Source: Ectobius pallidus (taxonomy: Eukaryota > Arthropoda > Insecta > Blattodea > Ectobiidae). Taken from it: a stretch of 64,000 nt of DNA. Shown in pieces: positions 31,920 through 43,033 of this stretch. Under the pieces are notes generated by a model, which ran no database searches, was not told the origin of the DNA, and saw only the letters and a list, made by a program, of their open reading frames with translations. Numbering within the stretch: position 1 is the stretch's first letter; each line of letters begins with the position of its first letter. The stretch is taken from positions 219,054,484-219,118,483 of the forward strand of contig CAXKWD010000001.1 of the NCBI GenBank assembly GCA_964059195.1, written 5' to 3'. Made by a program: the position numbers and the translations under genes.

Positions 31920-33318
31920 AATGCATTTTCTATTTCCTGCCACACACACTCGCTGGAGTTGGGGTATTGACTTGTGAGGTGAGAGTTATTGTTTCTTAGC
32001 GACTGAACTCAGAGGAAGGAAGCATCGGTCATGCTGAACTCAGCTGCCAAATTACTGTCATTTCCAAGTTTCCTGCCCACCGGATCATGACGTCGAACCT
32101 CGTCAAGGTCGTTTCTAACAATCCTTCATTGAGGTATCATAACCATTAGTAATTCAAATTCCGGGTTTCTGAGGGTTTTTTTTTTCAGTTGGTATTACTT
32201 ACCGGTAACCTTTTCCCAAGAAGAAGCCCTCAACTTTAAGTGATTATTCATGTCGACTTCATAATGATCATTGCCATGGTAAGAAAACAAGGCCACCTGT
32301 AATTAATTTCGCAGTTGAAAAGAATTAGAGAAATCTGGTGTTTCTATAAATTAGTGCTAAAATCACGTTTTCCACAAGTTTTTCGCTCTAAACTCGTGAA
32401 CGAAACCGAAAATTCAAATGCCTTTCATCCATCTATGTTAAAATTTTCAGATGTCAGCGAGCCGTAAATTTTGCTGATATTGCATATGGACAGACAAACA
32501 TGTCATGGCTATAACACAGCCCAACAAAAAATAACTAGGCTATTTGTTTGGTGTCTAAGATGTTTTACCGGATTTTGGCTATACTTAGTGTGCTTATTCC
32601 AAATATGTAAACAGTTTTTCTCTACCAATTCTTCTTTTATATAGATTTTATTCGTGAACTCTTACTCTAGCGAAACAAAATCTCGCTTGATAATATAGCT
32701 AATGAAGGTTCTTGACCATAATTTGGACACATAGGACGAAAACTGTACGAAGTACAGAAAAACTAAAAGCTGGATTATTTTTTGGCCCTCAAATTGATAG
32801 CTCATAAGTCATAAACGACCTACAATATGTGATAATATCAATTTTTTGAAAGACCCCATGTTATATTGTTATTGTAATGTTAATGTAATGTTAGTGTGTT
32901 GCTTTTTTCTTCACATGATTTAGAAGCTACAAATAGGCACTTTTTTTTATTTACATCAAATGTAAAATGGGATAATATGCATAATGGTAATACCATATCT
33001 CACAAAACTAAAACTGATAGGGCAAAACTAATGGTACATTTGGCATCAGCGACCTAAATATACCCAAGAATAGATATAAATTCTAAGGAACCAAAATGGC
33101 TGTTGGTCTGTGTAATCTAAAAGACGACCCAAAACTACCAATGTTCAACGGCCTATGGATGTATGTTTACGAAACAACTTCAAAAAGTTTTAATCACAAA
33201 ATTGTCGCCAACCATCGCATTATTATGTTGCTTATGGGGCTAGTAGAAGTTAGTACAAAATAACTATAGTTAGTTAAAAAGACTGTTGGCTACCTTTACC
33301 GGAACAAAGCTTCCTCGA
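31920..33318. other. unassigned, with Helitron-like debris
   Basis: The stretch 32260-32480 (GGCCACCTGTAATTAATTTC, CACGTTTTCCACAAG, AACTCGTGAACGAAA) parallels 26200-26340 and 45840-45970, interior sequence of the Helitron at 25850. The rest is unrecognised and does not code. Confidence 0.4.
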
Positions 33319-33888
33319 TTATTATTATTATTATTATTATTATTATCTTTTATTCATTTATAAATCTCAGCTTTTAAGACTGGCACTAAGTGAGGTACGG
33401 GTCAACCAAGCACACTCACTTGCCCAAGAACTTCCTAACAATACGGGCGGTATTAATAAGCACCGCTTTTTGCATTTTAATGTAAATATTTTTATCTAGA
33501 TCTAACTTCTTGATATTACTATGAAGGGATACAGGGATAACTCCTGTAGTTGATATTACAATTGGAACTATGTCAACATTAGTCAAAGACCACAGTCTCA
33601 TCAACTCAAATCTCAACTCCGAATATTTATAGAATTTCTCTTGATTAGCTCTCTGTAGATTGTGGGTATTTGGAATTGTAATGTCTATGATATAAGCTGT
33701 ATTGGCTTGCTTGTTCTGAAGAACTATGTCTGGTCTATTATTGGGTATAGTTCGATCGGTGATTATTGACCGATCATAATATATTTTATATTCCGTTGAT
33801 TCAAGCACCGGACTAGGTTCATATTTGTAATATGGGACAGTTGTCTCTGCTAGTTTGCATTTGAAGGCGAGCGCCTGATGTACTATCC

Positions 33889-33955
<67 letters not shown>
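33319..33955 (-). pseudogene. R2/R4-type LINE, restriction-like endonuclease domain
   Basis: The minus-strand frame stopping at 33416 encodes about 155 residues after a translated (AAT)n run. It contains Y-Y-D-R-S-I-I, then R-P-D-I-V, 14 residues, D-I-T-I-P, and a downstream K-F-Y-K-Y. R-P-D-X(12-14)-D with a following lysine is the catalytic pattern of the restriction-like endonuclease at the C-terminus of early-branching LINEs (R2, R4, NeSL). The reverse transcriptase is missing: the fragment is cut at a (TTA)n array (33893-33953) and ends 3' in another (AAT)n run (33319-33345). The I-run at the start of the frame is not genuine protein. Confidence 0.8.
33893..33953 (+). repeat. (TTA)n microsatellite
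   Basis: About 20 uninterrupted TTA units at the 5' truncation point of the LINE fragment. Confidence 0.95.
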
Positions 33956-33957
<2 letters not shown>

Positions 33958-34386
33958 TATATTTTTTAATGGCGTCACTGGGCACAGTCGCACCACAATG
34001 GAACAGAACGATACGCGCATTGTGGGTGAGCCATGTGATACACGTATCGGTATATAAGGAAAAATGAAAAATATGCCCAAAAAAATAGATTCTATTTCGC
34101 AGACTATGGCGTTTCTGGTTTTATTTACGAAATTCGCGTTATTCTGCGTCTTACGTTTTCCGTCAAATGGTACCTAGCATTTTAATATAATTATCAAGAT
34201 AATATATTCTTGACTTCGGAATATATAATTTCGTAGTGGTTTTATTTTATATAAATTTCAGTCTAAATTTTTGTAACTTATCTATCCTATAAAACGACCC
34301 CGGATTTTCGGGGCCTTTTTTTCATGATTCAGATATCGTCTTATCTGCAGAAATATACGCTATGTAATGTAACAAAATAATTCTAT
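33956..34386. other. unassigned
   Basis: No family is recognised. A short CCCCGGATTTTCGGGG inverted repeat occurs at about 34299-34314. Confidence 0.4.
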
Positions 34387-34706
34387 CGAGCGAGGTGGCC
34401 GAGATGGTAACGTCTTGGACTCGCATTCGAGAGGTCCCAGGTTCAAATCCGGTGGCCGGCCAATTTGACATGGTTTCCCGTCGTGAAGGCTAATTGCCGA
34501 ATTGGATATTTACTTACCATGATTCATCCTTGCTATTTCATCCTGTATCGTATCCATTTAAATTAATATCAGTTGAAATTTACTCTATAAAAATACACCA
34601 ATAATAGAAATAATTGACAATTAATAGTTCCATGGCCTACCCTACTGTACAGACACAGATTCTGACTTGGCTTCACAGCTAAAAGGAGTATAAACACAGC
34701 TGAAAT
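34387..34706 (+). repeat. SINE-1 reference copy
   Basis: This is the best complete copy. The head GAGCGAGGTGGCCGAGATGG is an A box of the Leu/Ser tRNA type, and CCCAGGTTCAAATCCGG holds the B box. The body GCCGAATTGGATATTTAC follows, then the tail AAAAGGAGTATAAACACAGC ending in (AAT)n. Polymerase III transcription is expected from these boxes. Confidence 0.9.
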
Positions 34707-34728
34707 AATAATAATAATAATAATAATG

Positions 34729-34937
34729 CCGAATTGGATATTTAGGCCTACATACCATGAATCATCCTCACCATTTCATCTTGTATCATATCCATTTAAG
34801 TTAATATCAGTTGAAATTTACTCTATAAAAATACACCTATATTAGAAACAATTGACAATCAATAGTTCCATGGCCTACCCTGATCCCGAACTCTTAATAA
34901 GGCCTCAGCTAAAAGGAGTATAAATACAGCTGAAATA
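34729..34937 (+). repeat. SINE-1 second unit (headless)
   Basis: After a (AAT)n spacer the body restarts at GCCGAATTGGATATTTAGGC and runs to the tail, forming a head-to-tail dimer without a second tRNA head. It carries an AGGCCT insertion at 34743-34750 relative to other copies. Confidence 0.85.
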
Positions 34938-35329
34938 AAAAATTATAATAATTTTACTGAGCATATCTGAAGATGTGCTGTGAGTAAGATCATGGATCAG
35001 CGGTTTGTGTCTGCATGCGAACTCTTTAAAGATGGTCAGTTCATTTGTTTCTCTTCTCTTTGCGTCACGCAAGACGGGAACCCACAGACATGCGGTTCCA
35101 CTTCCGACCAGAAATACTAGAATCACGTTTTTTGGGGGTCCTTTTTCTCTCTTAATATTCGCGTCATGCCTTTTATCACAAACATATAATTATAACAGGT
35201 TTTACCCAGATTGCGTAGACGTAAGGTCAAAGTTCCTAGTAGTAATTATTAGGGCAAGGCATTTGATGATTTTGCATCTTTTTTATTTGAAGGTTAAAAG
35301 ATAGCTTGGATATATACAAATGTGTATCA
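34938..35329. other. unassigned
   Basis: Complementary short frames at 34905-35304 have no family features. Nothing is recognised. Confidence 0.4.
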
Positions 35330-36325
35330 TAATGTAATTGAGTAAATAAGGGAAATTTGTTTTTGATTTTTTTTTGCTTTATTTTGCATTTTTCGTCATT
35401 TTCAAGAGATATCTCATTTTTTTTGGCAATTTTTAGGTCATTTTCGGCATTTTAGACCATGTTTCAGTGGAGTGGCATAGGAGATGCGTTCGCTTCTCTC
35501 ACGCAGCGGGCCAGGATTTGAATCTAGATCGGGACAAGTTACCTAGGTGGGTTTTTTCTGGGATTTTTCCTCACCTGTGAGAAAAATGTCGGGTAACTTT
35601 AGTCCCTTGTGGTCCCCAGATATCATCAGGCCGTCATTATCATCTTCATCCCTATCCTCGCCTTGTTCGGAGTGAGTGAGTGTGTGTGTGTGTGAATGGT
35701 GTGTATCGTCCTATGTGTTCGTGTTGTCTCGGAGGTGGCCCCGGCATTGGGCTGATCACTCATCCGGGGAGGCCCTCCATGTCCTTGTCTGGTCAAAAAA
35801 GTATGTATGTGGTTCAAAGATAATCCCTCTCCCGACAGGTCGCGGCCCTGTAAGGCCCGGGCGGCTTGGGTCGCTTAAATCCTAAAAGGGAGACGTAAAA
35901 CTAAGATAAAGAAAGGAAGAAAGGAAGAAAGAAAGAAAGAAAGAAAGTCTCGTAGTAATAAAGAATTATTTTTTCTTTCTTTTTAAATGGCACATATTTG
36001 CCATGTGCAATTTGATGGGCATGCCAGTTCAGAAAGAATTTATTTTTCGCTAAGGGTGTTCAAGTAGTACTTATAAATTTATTTATTTCTTAGTAACAAA
36101 ATAAGTGTGTTCTATATTGTAGATTTAAATAAAAAACAAAATGCCATTCATTAAATTAATTAGTAATTCATTATTTTAAAAAACTAATTATATGTAATAA
36201 TGGTAAATTTATGGGTCTTTTTTATTGTATTGTCTTTTTCTTACTATTTTAGGTCATAAATGCATTTTTATTTTGCATTTGTTTTCACTATTTTTTGGTT
36301 ATTAAATTCCTTACCCTGGTAATTA
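35330..36325 (+). mobile_element. hAT-C-related element hosting SINE-2
   Basis: The AT-rich interior with TTTTCGTCATTTTC and TAGGTCATTTTCGGC runs, ending ACCCTG before GTAATTAT, resembles hAT-C (39973-40965). An inverted relative lies at 56515-57115, sharing GCATGCCAGTTCAGAAAGAA. The left terminus is degenerate, so the boundary is approximate. SINE-2 sits inside. Confidence 0.5.
35458..35945 (+). repeat. SINE-2 copy 2 (plus)
   Basis: It shows the head (CAGTGGAGTGGCATAGGAGA, CTCTCACGCAGCGGGCC), a decayed B box (GGATTTGAATCTAG), GGTAACTTTAGTCCCTTGTG, a (GT)n tract and a (GAAA)n tail (35915-35945). Confidence 0.85.
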
Positions 36326-36941
36326 TAAACCAGTAGGAGTGGAAGATCTTCGTTTACGGGAATAGGGCTCATCAACAGAGAATTAATGAGGACGCAATTT
36401 TTGTCTGTGTTTACTTTTTCGTCTCAAATCTATTTGACTCGATTGAATTCTGAATGGTATCCGGATTTTTTGCTACTGCCATGTTCTTAAATCTTGTCCT
36501 TTTAATATTTGTGAAATTAAATATGACATCAAATACAGTATGAACTTTTCCTTTTATGTCCATCTGGGTATTAGTTCATACCCAGATGGACATAAAAGGA
36601 AAAGCTCACGAATTCATCCAGTTCTAAATGTCTCATTTCACAACAACACAATCAATGGAATTCTGTGTTAATTACAGGCTTATGGATACGGACCTAGATA
36701 TTTAAGTATTATGTTATGTGGTATTAATTGTTAAATTATGTTTTGTAATCGCAGAAATTTCTTGGCTTAAACAATAAATTAGCTGGAGGAAAATAATACT
36801 AAAAACTTCGCGAACGAAATTCTCCGAAATAATGTATAAATCAACCAGTCGTTACACTATTGCTAAAGCAATACTAAAATCCCATTCTCCTAATAATTTG
36901 TTACTTTTCAGAAATACGTAACACTAAGGTAGTATACTGAT
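36326..36941. other. unassigned around the hairpin
   Basis: Apart from the hairpin, no family is recognised. The last 8 bases (36934-36941) are the hAT-E target duplication. Confidence 0.4.
36545..36604. repeat. Perfect 27-bp inverted repeat, 6-nt loop
   Basis: The left arm 36545-36571 and right arm 36578-36604 are exact reverse complements (outer CTTTTCCTTTTATGTCC, inner CTGGGTAT). The loop is TAGTTC. No element termini are seen around it. Confidence 0.95.
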
Positions 36942-37953
36942 CAGTGTTGCCATACGTACGACTATAGTCGTACACATACGACTATTTCATAGATTTGTAC
37001 GACGTACGACGCAACCATGTGTCGTATCCCTATTCATACGACTATTTTTAATATTAGCATTTTATCAGCCGACTACCATTTTCTGTTAATTTTTTAGCAA
37101 TCTACTGGATAATTTTTTCGTAGTTTATTTTGTATATGCCTTACATATCGCTAAATGAATGGGGGAATGTTATAATAGCCATTGTCAAATAAAACTCAGT
37201 CCATTTATTTATTACAGGCTTTTACGGGCCGGTGCCGCACCACGCTTAAGTTGTATTGTTGTATTGTTATTGCTACTTCTCTCATTCTTCTCCTAATATT
37301 TTAGGCCTATATTTTAGCCGCACGTGTGCTAAACGAAGCAATCCACCTCTAAAGAAATTATACCGATAAAGAGCAGCTGGTCATATTGTTTTTCTTTTAT
37401 TTTGACCAAACATAATAATCATATGATTGTTATTATTAATAGTATAATGTTGACACCTCCATATCAAAAGTGGCTGTATACTTTTCTTTAAATAATATTT
37501 GGAAATCTTACTTTCTTATGTTTTGCAATGTAATTTTATTATTAATATTTTATTTCTTCCTGCAACATCTGCAGGTAGCCGATGACAAAGAGTACCAACA
37601 ACAATGGTATATATGTATACAGTTATGAGAGACCAGTTATCTGAGTAGTAGCGGTGAACAACAAAGTCAGCATGCGTGAGTGGAGCAGTATGACGTTATA
37701 GAACTTACAAAAGCAAATTTTAACCCCCATTTATAGAAAAAATGTCTGTACAGAGTACCTCACTTGGCAATCATTATTATTACATTATTATTATTACTAT
37801 TATTATTATTATTATTACTATTATTATTATTATTATCATCATCATCTTCATCTTCATCCTGGCAATTCGCAAAGTGTACGACGATTTTAACTAGAGTACG
37901 ACTATTTTCAGATGTTGGTACGACTGTTTTACGTTTCTGATCTGGCAACCCTG
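36942..37953. mobile_element. hAT-E non-autonomous element
   Basis: The termini CAGTGTTGCCA and TGGCAACCCTG are classic hAT ends, flanked by a perfect 8-bp duplication ATACTGAT (36934-36941, 37954-37961). Subterminal TACGACTAT/ATAGTCGTA motifs, repeated on both sides, are likely transposase-binding sites. A (TTA)n tract lies at about 37765-37845. The 1,012 bp contain no transposase. Confidence 0.95.
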
Positions 37954-37961
37954 ATACTGAT

Positions 37962-38162
37962 CAAAAACTTATAAATCAAGTTAACATTGGAAAAATGTTT
38001 CACGTGTTTAGAAGTAAAATTTTTTTTTTTCGAAATGTTTTTGTACATCTGTTCACCAGGTGTCACTCACCTATTTAAACCGCCCATTGCGGATAAATCG
38101 TATATTCGAATATACGATACACAAGTTTAAGACCGAAAAGAACATTGCTCTTGTGTGGGTGC
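37962..38162. other. unassigned, with 22-bp perfect palindrome
   Basis: Bases 38097-38118 form a perfect palindrome, ATCGTATATTC followed by GAATATACGAT. No other feature is seen. Confidence 0.6.
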
Positions 38163-38457
38163 AGTCAGTAAAGTAAAGTGATCCCTATACAAGCCCAGAG
38201 GGTTCTAGGAGGTTGAGGCTCCCAGATTTTGGACATTCGGCGCATGAAGGTGGTAAGGTTGTCAGCCTTACGCACCGGCCGTCTTTACTCCCAGGATTGC
38301 TCCTGGTATTCATTTCTGTTAAAGGCTGAGTCGACCCCAGGGCCATAGTGCCAACAGAAGGCCAATTAAGAAACTCCAACGACCTCATCGGGGATTGAAC
38401 CCGCGACCTCCCGGTTTGTAGTTCAGCGCCTCAACCACTACGCTACGGTGTACTCCC
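38163..38457 (-). repeat. SINE-3 copy 1 (reverse)
   Basis: The minus-strand head GTAGCGTAGTGGTTGAGGCG (A box) and GGTCGCGGGTTCAATCCCCG (B box), followed by CTCAGCCTTTAACAGAAATG and the GTGCGTAAGGCTGACAACCT block, ending CTAGAACCCTCTGGGC. Other copies are 59788-60063 and part at 47578-47765. A 67-residue frame inside is spurious. Confidence 0.85.
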
Positions 38458-38563
38458 GCTACTGCTAAAACGTAATAAATTACTACATTGACTTTTCGAT
38501 AGCTGTACAGAACATGGCCACAGATGTCCACGTTGTCAGTGACAGTTGCTTATCATTTGTTTC

Positions 38564-39659
38564 CATAGGCGTACCGGGGGGGGTTTGGGGGTTTGAACCC
38601 CTCCCCCCATTGATTAAAAAAAGGAAAATTGTATAATTTTTTTAAGTCTGCCCATAAATCTCTATACCCATATATAAAAGGCTTTGTCCTGACTGACTGA
38701 ATGAATGACTGACTGACTGATTGACTGAATGACAGGAATCAACGTGCAGCCTAAACTATAACAGGTAGAGACTTGGAATTTTGACAGTACCTTCGTTTCA
38801 TAATGTAGGTGCTCACTAAGAAAGGATTTTGAAAAATTCTGATTCTAAATGCCAAAAATTAAATGTTTTTGAAAATACTTAATCCCTTTTTACATAGAAT
38901 TATCCATTCCAAATCACAGAATATATTGTTGCCAAATGGTATCAGGTGGGCTTGGAAAAAACAATTGAAATCCACTTTTGACAAATAAGAGAAGTTATCA
39001 AAATAATTCATGTTATAAATAAATATTACAGAATGAAATCCACTAAAATAATGGAATCACATAACTTTCTCTACCCTCTACCCTCTACGAGGTATGGTAA
39101 TGTGTATATTATTATATTATATCGCAGGTTTTTGGAGAGAAAAGTATGAAGGCTTTATGGTAACATAAGAGTGGGAAATTTCCCGCCTCGATATTACAAT
39201 TTTATGTTACAGGAATTTCTGTTTCTTCTTATTTAAACCTCTACCAGGCTTGCTGTGCACTGTACAAGCGATGGGATGCAACATTCTAGATCCTCTATGA
39301 GCCATAAAAAACTATATCAAGCGTTTTCTGAGGGAATAGTTTGAGTGTAATAAGTCGTTCTTCCTATTTCAAATTATAAATGCCTATATAAGGACCTAGA
39401 ATTTAAAATTGAAAATCCTTCATACGCTAATTTCCAATTACAAAATACAAAACCCGGGCGACGCCGGGTCTTTTAAGCTAGTTACTTAATAAAGTATAAA
39501 ACGTGGGAAGCTTAAAACTCGTTATTTTGCGTCTTAATTTTTAAAATTTTCCGGGGGAGGACCCCCGGACCCCCTCTCCCTGCGGGGTATTCCATATGCC
39601 CAGTTCCCGCGGATGTTATAACCCCCCCCCCCCATATGGTCGGTCTGGTTACGCCTATG
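38564..39659. mobile_element. hAT-F element with nested Helitron
   Basis: The ends CATAGGCGTACCGG and TCTGGTTACGCCTATG are inverted, flanked by a perfect 8-bp duplication TTTGTTTC (38556-38563, 39660-39667). G-rich (38576-38590) and C-rich (39622-39633) runs lie just inside the ends. Helitron-1 copy B occupies 38659-39481, leaving about 270 bp of the host element. Confidence 0.9.
38659..39481 (+). mobile_element. Helitron-1 copy B
   Basis: The 5' TCTCTATACCCATATATAAA follows A, and the 3' hairpin ACCCGG/CCGGGT precedes TTTTAAGCTAG, followed by T. It includes the GACTGACTGAATGAATGACT microsatellite near its 5' end. There is no coding sequence. Confidence 0.9.
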
Positions 39660-39972
39660 TTTGTTTCGATTGTTATGAAAAGTGCTATTGGGCTTTGGTA
39701 AATAGCAAAATCGAGATTTAACGAAGTTCGAGAATATTTACGAGTATCTGATGTGTACATTAAAATGAAATAATATTGTTTCAGCTGTGAGATCACGGCA
39801 TACTAATCGATGAATCGAATGAGTTACCAGATTCTAACCGGTGCTACCAATACTGCCTATGAAAAATATTTGACCTAATCCAGATAAGCTCCATGTGAAC
39901 ATAATAACAGCACACAAACTAGCTTGTACCAAATCTAAATTGTGATTTTGATCAACGCAAATCTATAATAAC

Positions 39973-40965
39973 CAGGGCCCGGATTCTGATGGCATGTCAT
40001 ATTTTTATTGATGCTGCATAGATATTGCCAGCTTGTAGATAAATCCTAATCATGGCCTCTAGTTTATATAAATGCGTTTTTATTAGGTCATTTTTTGCAA
40101 TTTTATATTTTTAGGGCATTTATTTCAATTCTACGTCATTATTTTGTCATTTTCGTGTCATTTCCTTCCTTATTTTGTCATTTTCGTGCATTTATTTTAA
40201 ATTACAAATTACAAATTAAGTTTATTACAAATTAAAAAATACAAATTGATACAAAATTATTACAAATACAAATAATATACACACAATTTGTACAATTTGA
40301 AAAGAGTATTATTTGCCCCGCATGAGCATAGCTCGTGTTCGGGGTCAGTTCAGTCATACTAAAATTATATTTTGAAAATTATATAAAAAAACATACATAT
40401 TATAGTTTTAGGTAAAAAATAAGAATAAAAATAAATAAGATTGCTTATATGAAATAAATGCATGAACAAAGATACGAAAAAATAAATTACAGTAACATAA
40501 CAGAGTTACAAACAAAATACCCAATGTTAAATATTAAAAATTTACAGTTGAGAATGATTAACATAAAAAAGTGGTAAAAGTACAATTACAAGTTAGATTT
40601 AATCAAATCGAGTACTCTTTTTTTAAACAATTTATTGTTTAGTGGTATCAAATAAATGACTAGGTTACTATAATGCAACATTTTTGTAGAATCTACTTTA
40701 AAAACAATTTTCTTGCTTTTCTTCTCAAATGTTCCAATCAAGAACGAAGTTTTTAGACCTACAACATCCTTTCTAATTTACAGTTTTTACAGTTACATAC
40801 ACATTAGTCCTGCCTATATTTTTGTGTGCACAATAGTAATTTTTATAAATAAAATATCAGTTTTTAGGTCATTCTTTGTAATTATTAAGTCATTTTCTTT
40901 AACATTTAGGGTCATTTTATAGGCCATTTTTCAAACAATTTTAGGTCATCAGAATCCGGGCCCTG
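39973..40965. mobile_element. hAT-C element, long copy
   Basis: The ends CAGGGCCCGGATTCTGATG and CATCAGAATCCGGGCCCTG are perfect inverted repeats, flanked by a perfect 8-bp duplication ATAATAAC (39965-39972, 40966-40973). The interior is AT-rich with TTTTAGGTCATT motifs. The 69-residue frame at 40713 is spurious. Confidence 0.93.
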
Positions 40966-41358
40966 ATAATAACTTATTTCGATTCCCCAATAAGTTATCT
41001 CTATATATATAAAAGGCTTTGTCCTGACTGACTGAATGAATGACTGACTGACTGATTGACTGAATGACAGGAATCAACGTACAGCCTAAACTATAACAGG
41101 TAGAGACTTGGAATTTTGACAGTACCTTCGTTGCATAATGTAGGTGCTCACTAAGAAAGGATTTCGAAAAATTCTGATTCTAAATGTCAAAAATTAAATG
41201 TTTTTGAAAATACTTAATCCCTTTTTACATATAATTATCAATTCCAAATCACAGAATATATTGTTGCCAAATGGTATCAGGTGGGCTTGGAAAAAACAAA
41301 TGAAATGCACTTTTGACAAATAAGAGAAGTTATCAAAATAATTCATGTTATAAATAAA

Positions 41359-42528
41359 ATCAGGTAAACTGATATAAAAAAGTGCCAGTATGTTTTTGTT
41401 TAAGCAGTTATGACTGCAATTATGATATGCAGAATATGTTTTTTTTAAATTGATTTTCAAGTTAAGCTCCAGATTTATTCATTAAGCAGGGCTTACGTAA
41501 GAAGAAAGGTCTACCATCTCGGACACCTGGGTCATTTTAACGGTCTAGTTGGATAAGCGCATGTAAATCAATACGTTTTTTGTCATAGCTACCTGTATTT
41601 TAATTTCCAAGGCCTTATAACATCACAGTAAAACAATAGGCTATGTTGTCAAGATAACTGATTTTCATTTTTTTTATAAATTCTTTCGAATACGTATATT
41701 ACCATAAAATAGGCACTAAATTGAGCATTACTCCGAAACAGGTCAACCGATTTTATCCATTATGAATAGACGTCTTCCCATGGACATTATAAATGTGTAT
41801 ACCAAGTTTCATAAACATCCGGTAAAGCGTATTTGAGTTACCGCGTCTTTAAAATATACACTAAATTGGGTTTTACTCCGGTACCGGTCTACCGATTTGG
41901 TCCAATATCAGTAGACGTCTTTCCACGTACATTATAAATGGGTATACAAAATTTCAGGAAAATCCAATAAAGCATATTTGAGTTATCGCGACTTCTTATA
42001 TATTAACATAAAAACACTAAATTGGGCCTTATTCCGGTACTGGCCAACCGATTTGGTCCAATATCAATAAACGTCTTCCCATGGACATTATAAATGTGTA
42101 TACGAAGTTTCATAAATATCCGATAAAGCGTATTTGAGTTATTGCGCCTTTAAAGTAGACACTAAATTGGGTTTTACTCCGGTACCGGTCAACAGATTAG
42201 GTTCAACTTCAATAGGGCACTTCTCATGAACGTCATAAATCGGTATACCAAGTTTCATTTAAATCCGATACAGCGTATTTGAGTGATAAAATAAAATAGG
42301 CACTAAATTGGGCATTACTCCGGTACCGGTGAACCGATTTGGTTCAATATCAATAGGGTTCTTCCCATGGACATTATGAATGTGTTTTCCAAGTTTCATG
42401 AAAATCCGAAAAAGCGTATTTGAGTTATCGTGCGTACAGACACACGGACAGACGGACAGACGGACAGACAGACGGACAGACATTTTTTCGTCCACCACAC
42501 AATCTCATAAAGTACCATACTGGCACTT
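41359..42528 (+). mobile_element. HLE-1 copy nested in Helitron-1
   Basis: It begins with the hairpin ATCAGGTAAACTGAT and ends CCATACTGGCACTT. AATAAA flanks both sides (41353-41358, 42529-42534), while the uninterrupted Helitron copy B shows it once. Five tandem units start near 41705, 41850, 42008, 42150 and 42292. A CGGACAGACAGACGGACAGA tract lies at 42432-42481. Confidence 0.88.
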
Positions 42529-43033
42529 AATAAATATTACAGAATGAAATCCACTAAAATAATGGAATCACATAACTTTCTCTACCCTGGACATAGAGAA
42601 AACAAAACGAGGTATGGTAATGTGTATATTATTATATTATATCGCAGGTTTTTGGAGAGAAAAGTATGAAAGTGATAATGCTTTCTATTTAATTTCATCT
42701 CCAAAACGGTTTTATGGTAACATAAGAGTGGGAAATTTCCCGCCTCGATATTACAATTTTATGTTACTGGAATTTCTGTTTCTTCTTATTTAAACCTCTA
42801 CCAGGCTTGCTGTGCACTGTACAAGCGATGGGATGCAAAATTCTAGATCCTCTATGAGCCATAAAAAACTATATCAAGCGTTTTCTGAGGGAATAGTTTG
42901 AGTGTAATAAGTCGTTCTTCCTATTTCAAATTATACATGCCCATATAAGGACCTAGAATTTAAAATTGAAAATCCTTCATAAGTTAATTTCCAATTACAA
43001 AATACAAAACCCGGGCGACGCCGGGTCTTTTAA

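Noticed and set aside
31631..31945. 104-codon reverse frame and its paralogue at 42259-42498
   Set aside because: Both cross the CAGACAGACGG tract and units of the non-coding HLE-1 element. Other copies break the frame.
36942..37953. Possible regulatory cluster of TACGACTAT motifs
   Set aside because: They lie in the subterminal regions of a hAT element with a perfect 8-bp duplication, so transposase-binding sites are the simpler reading.
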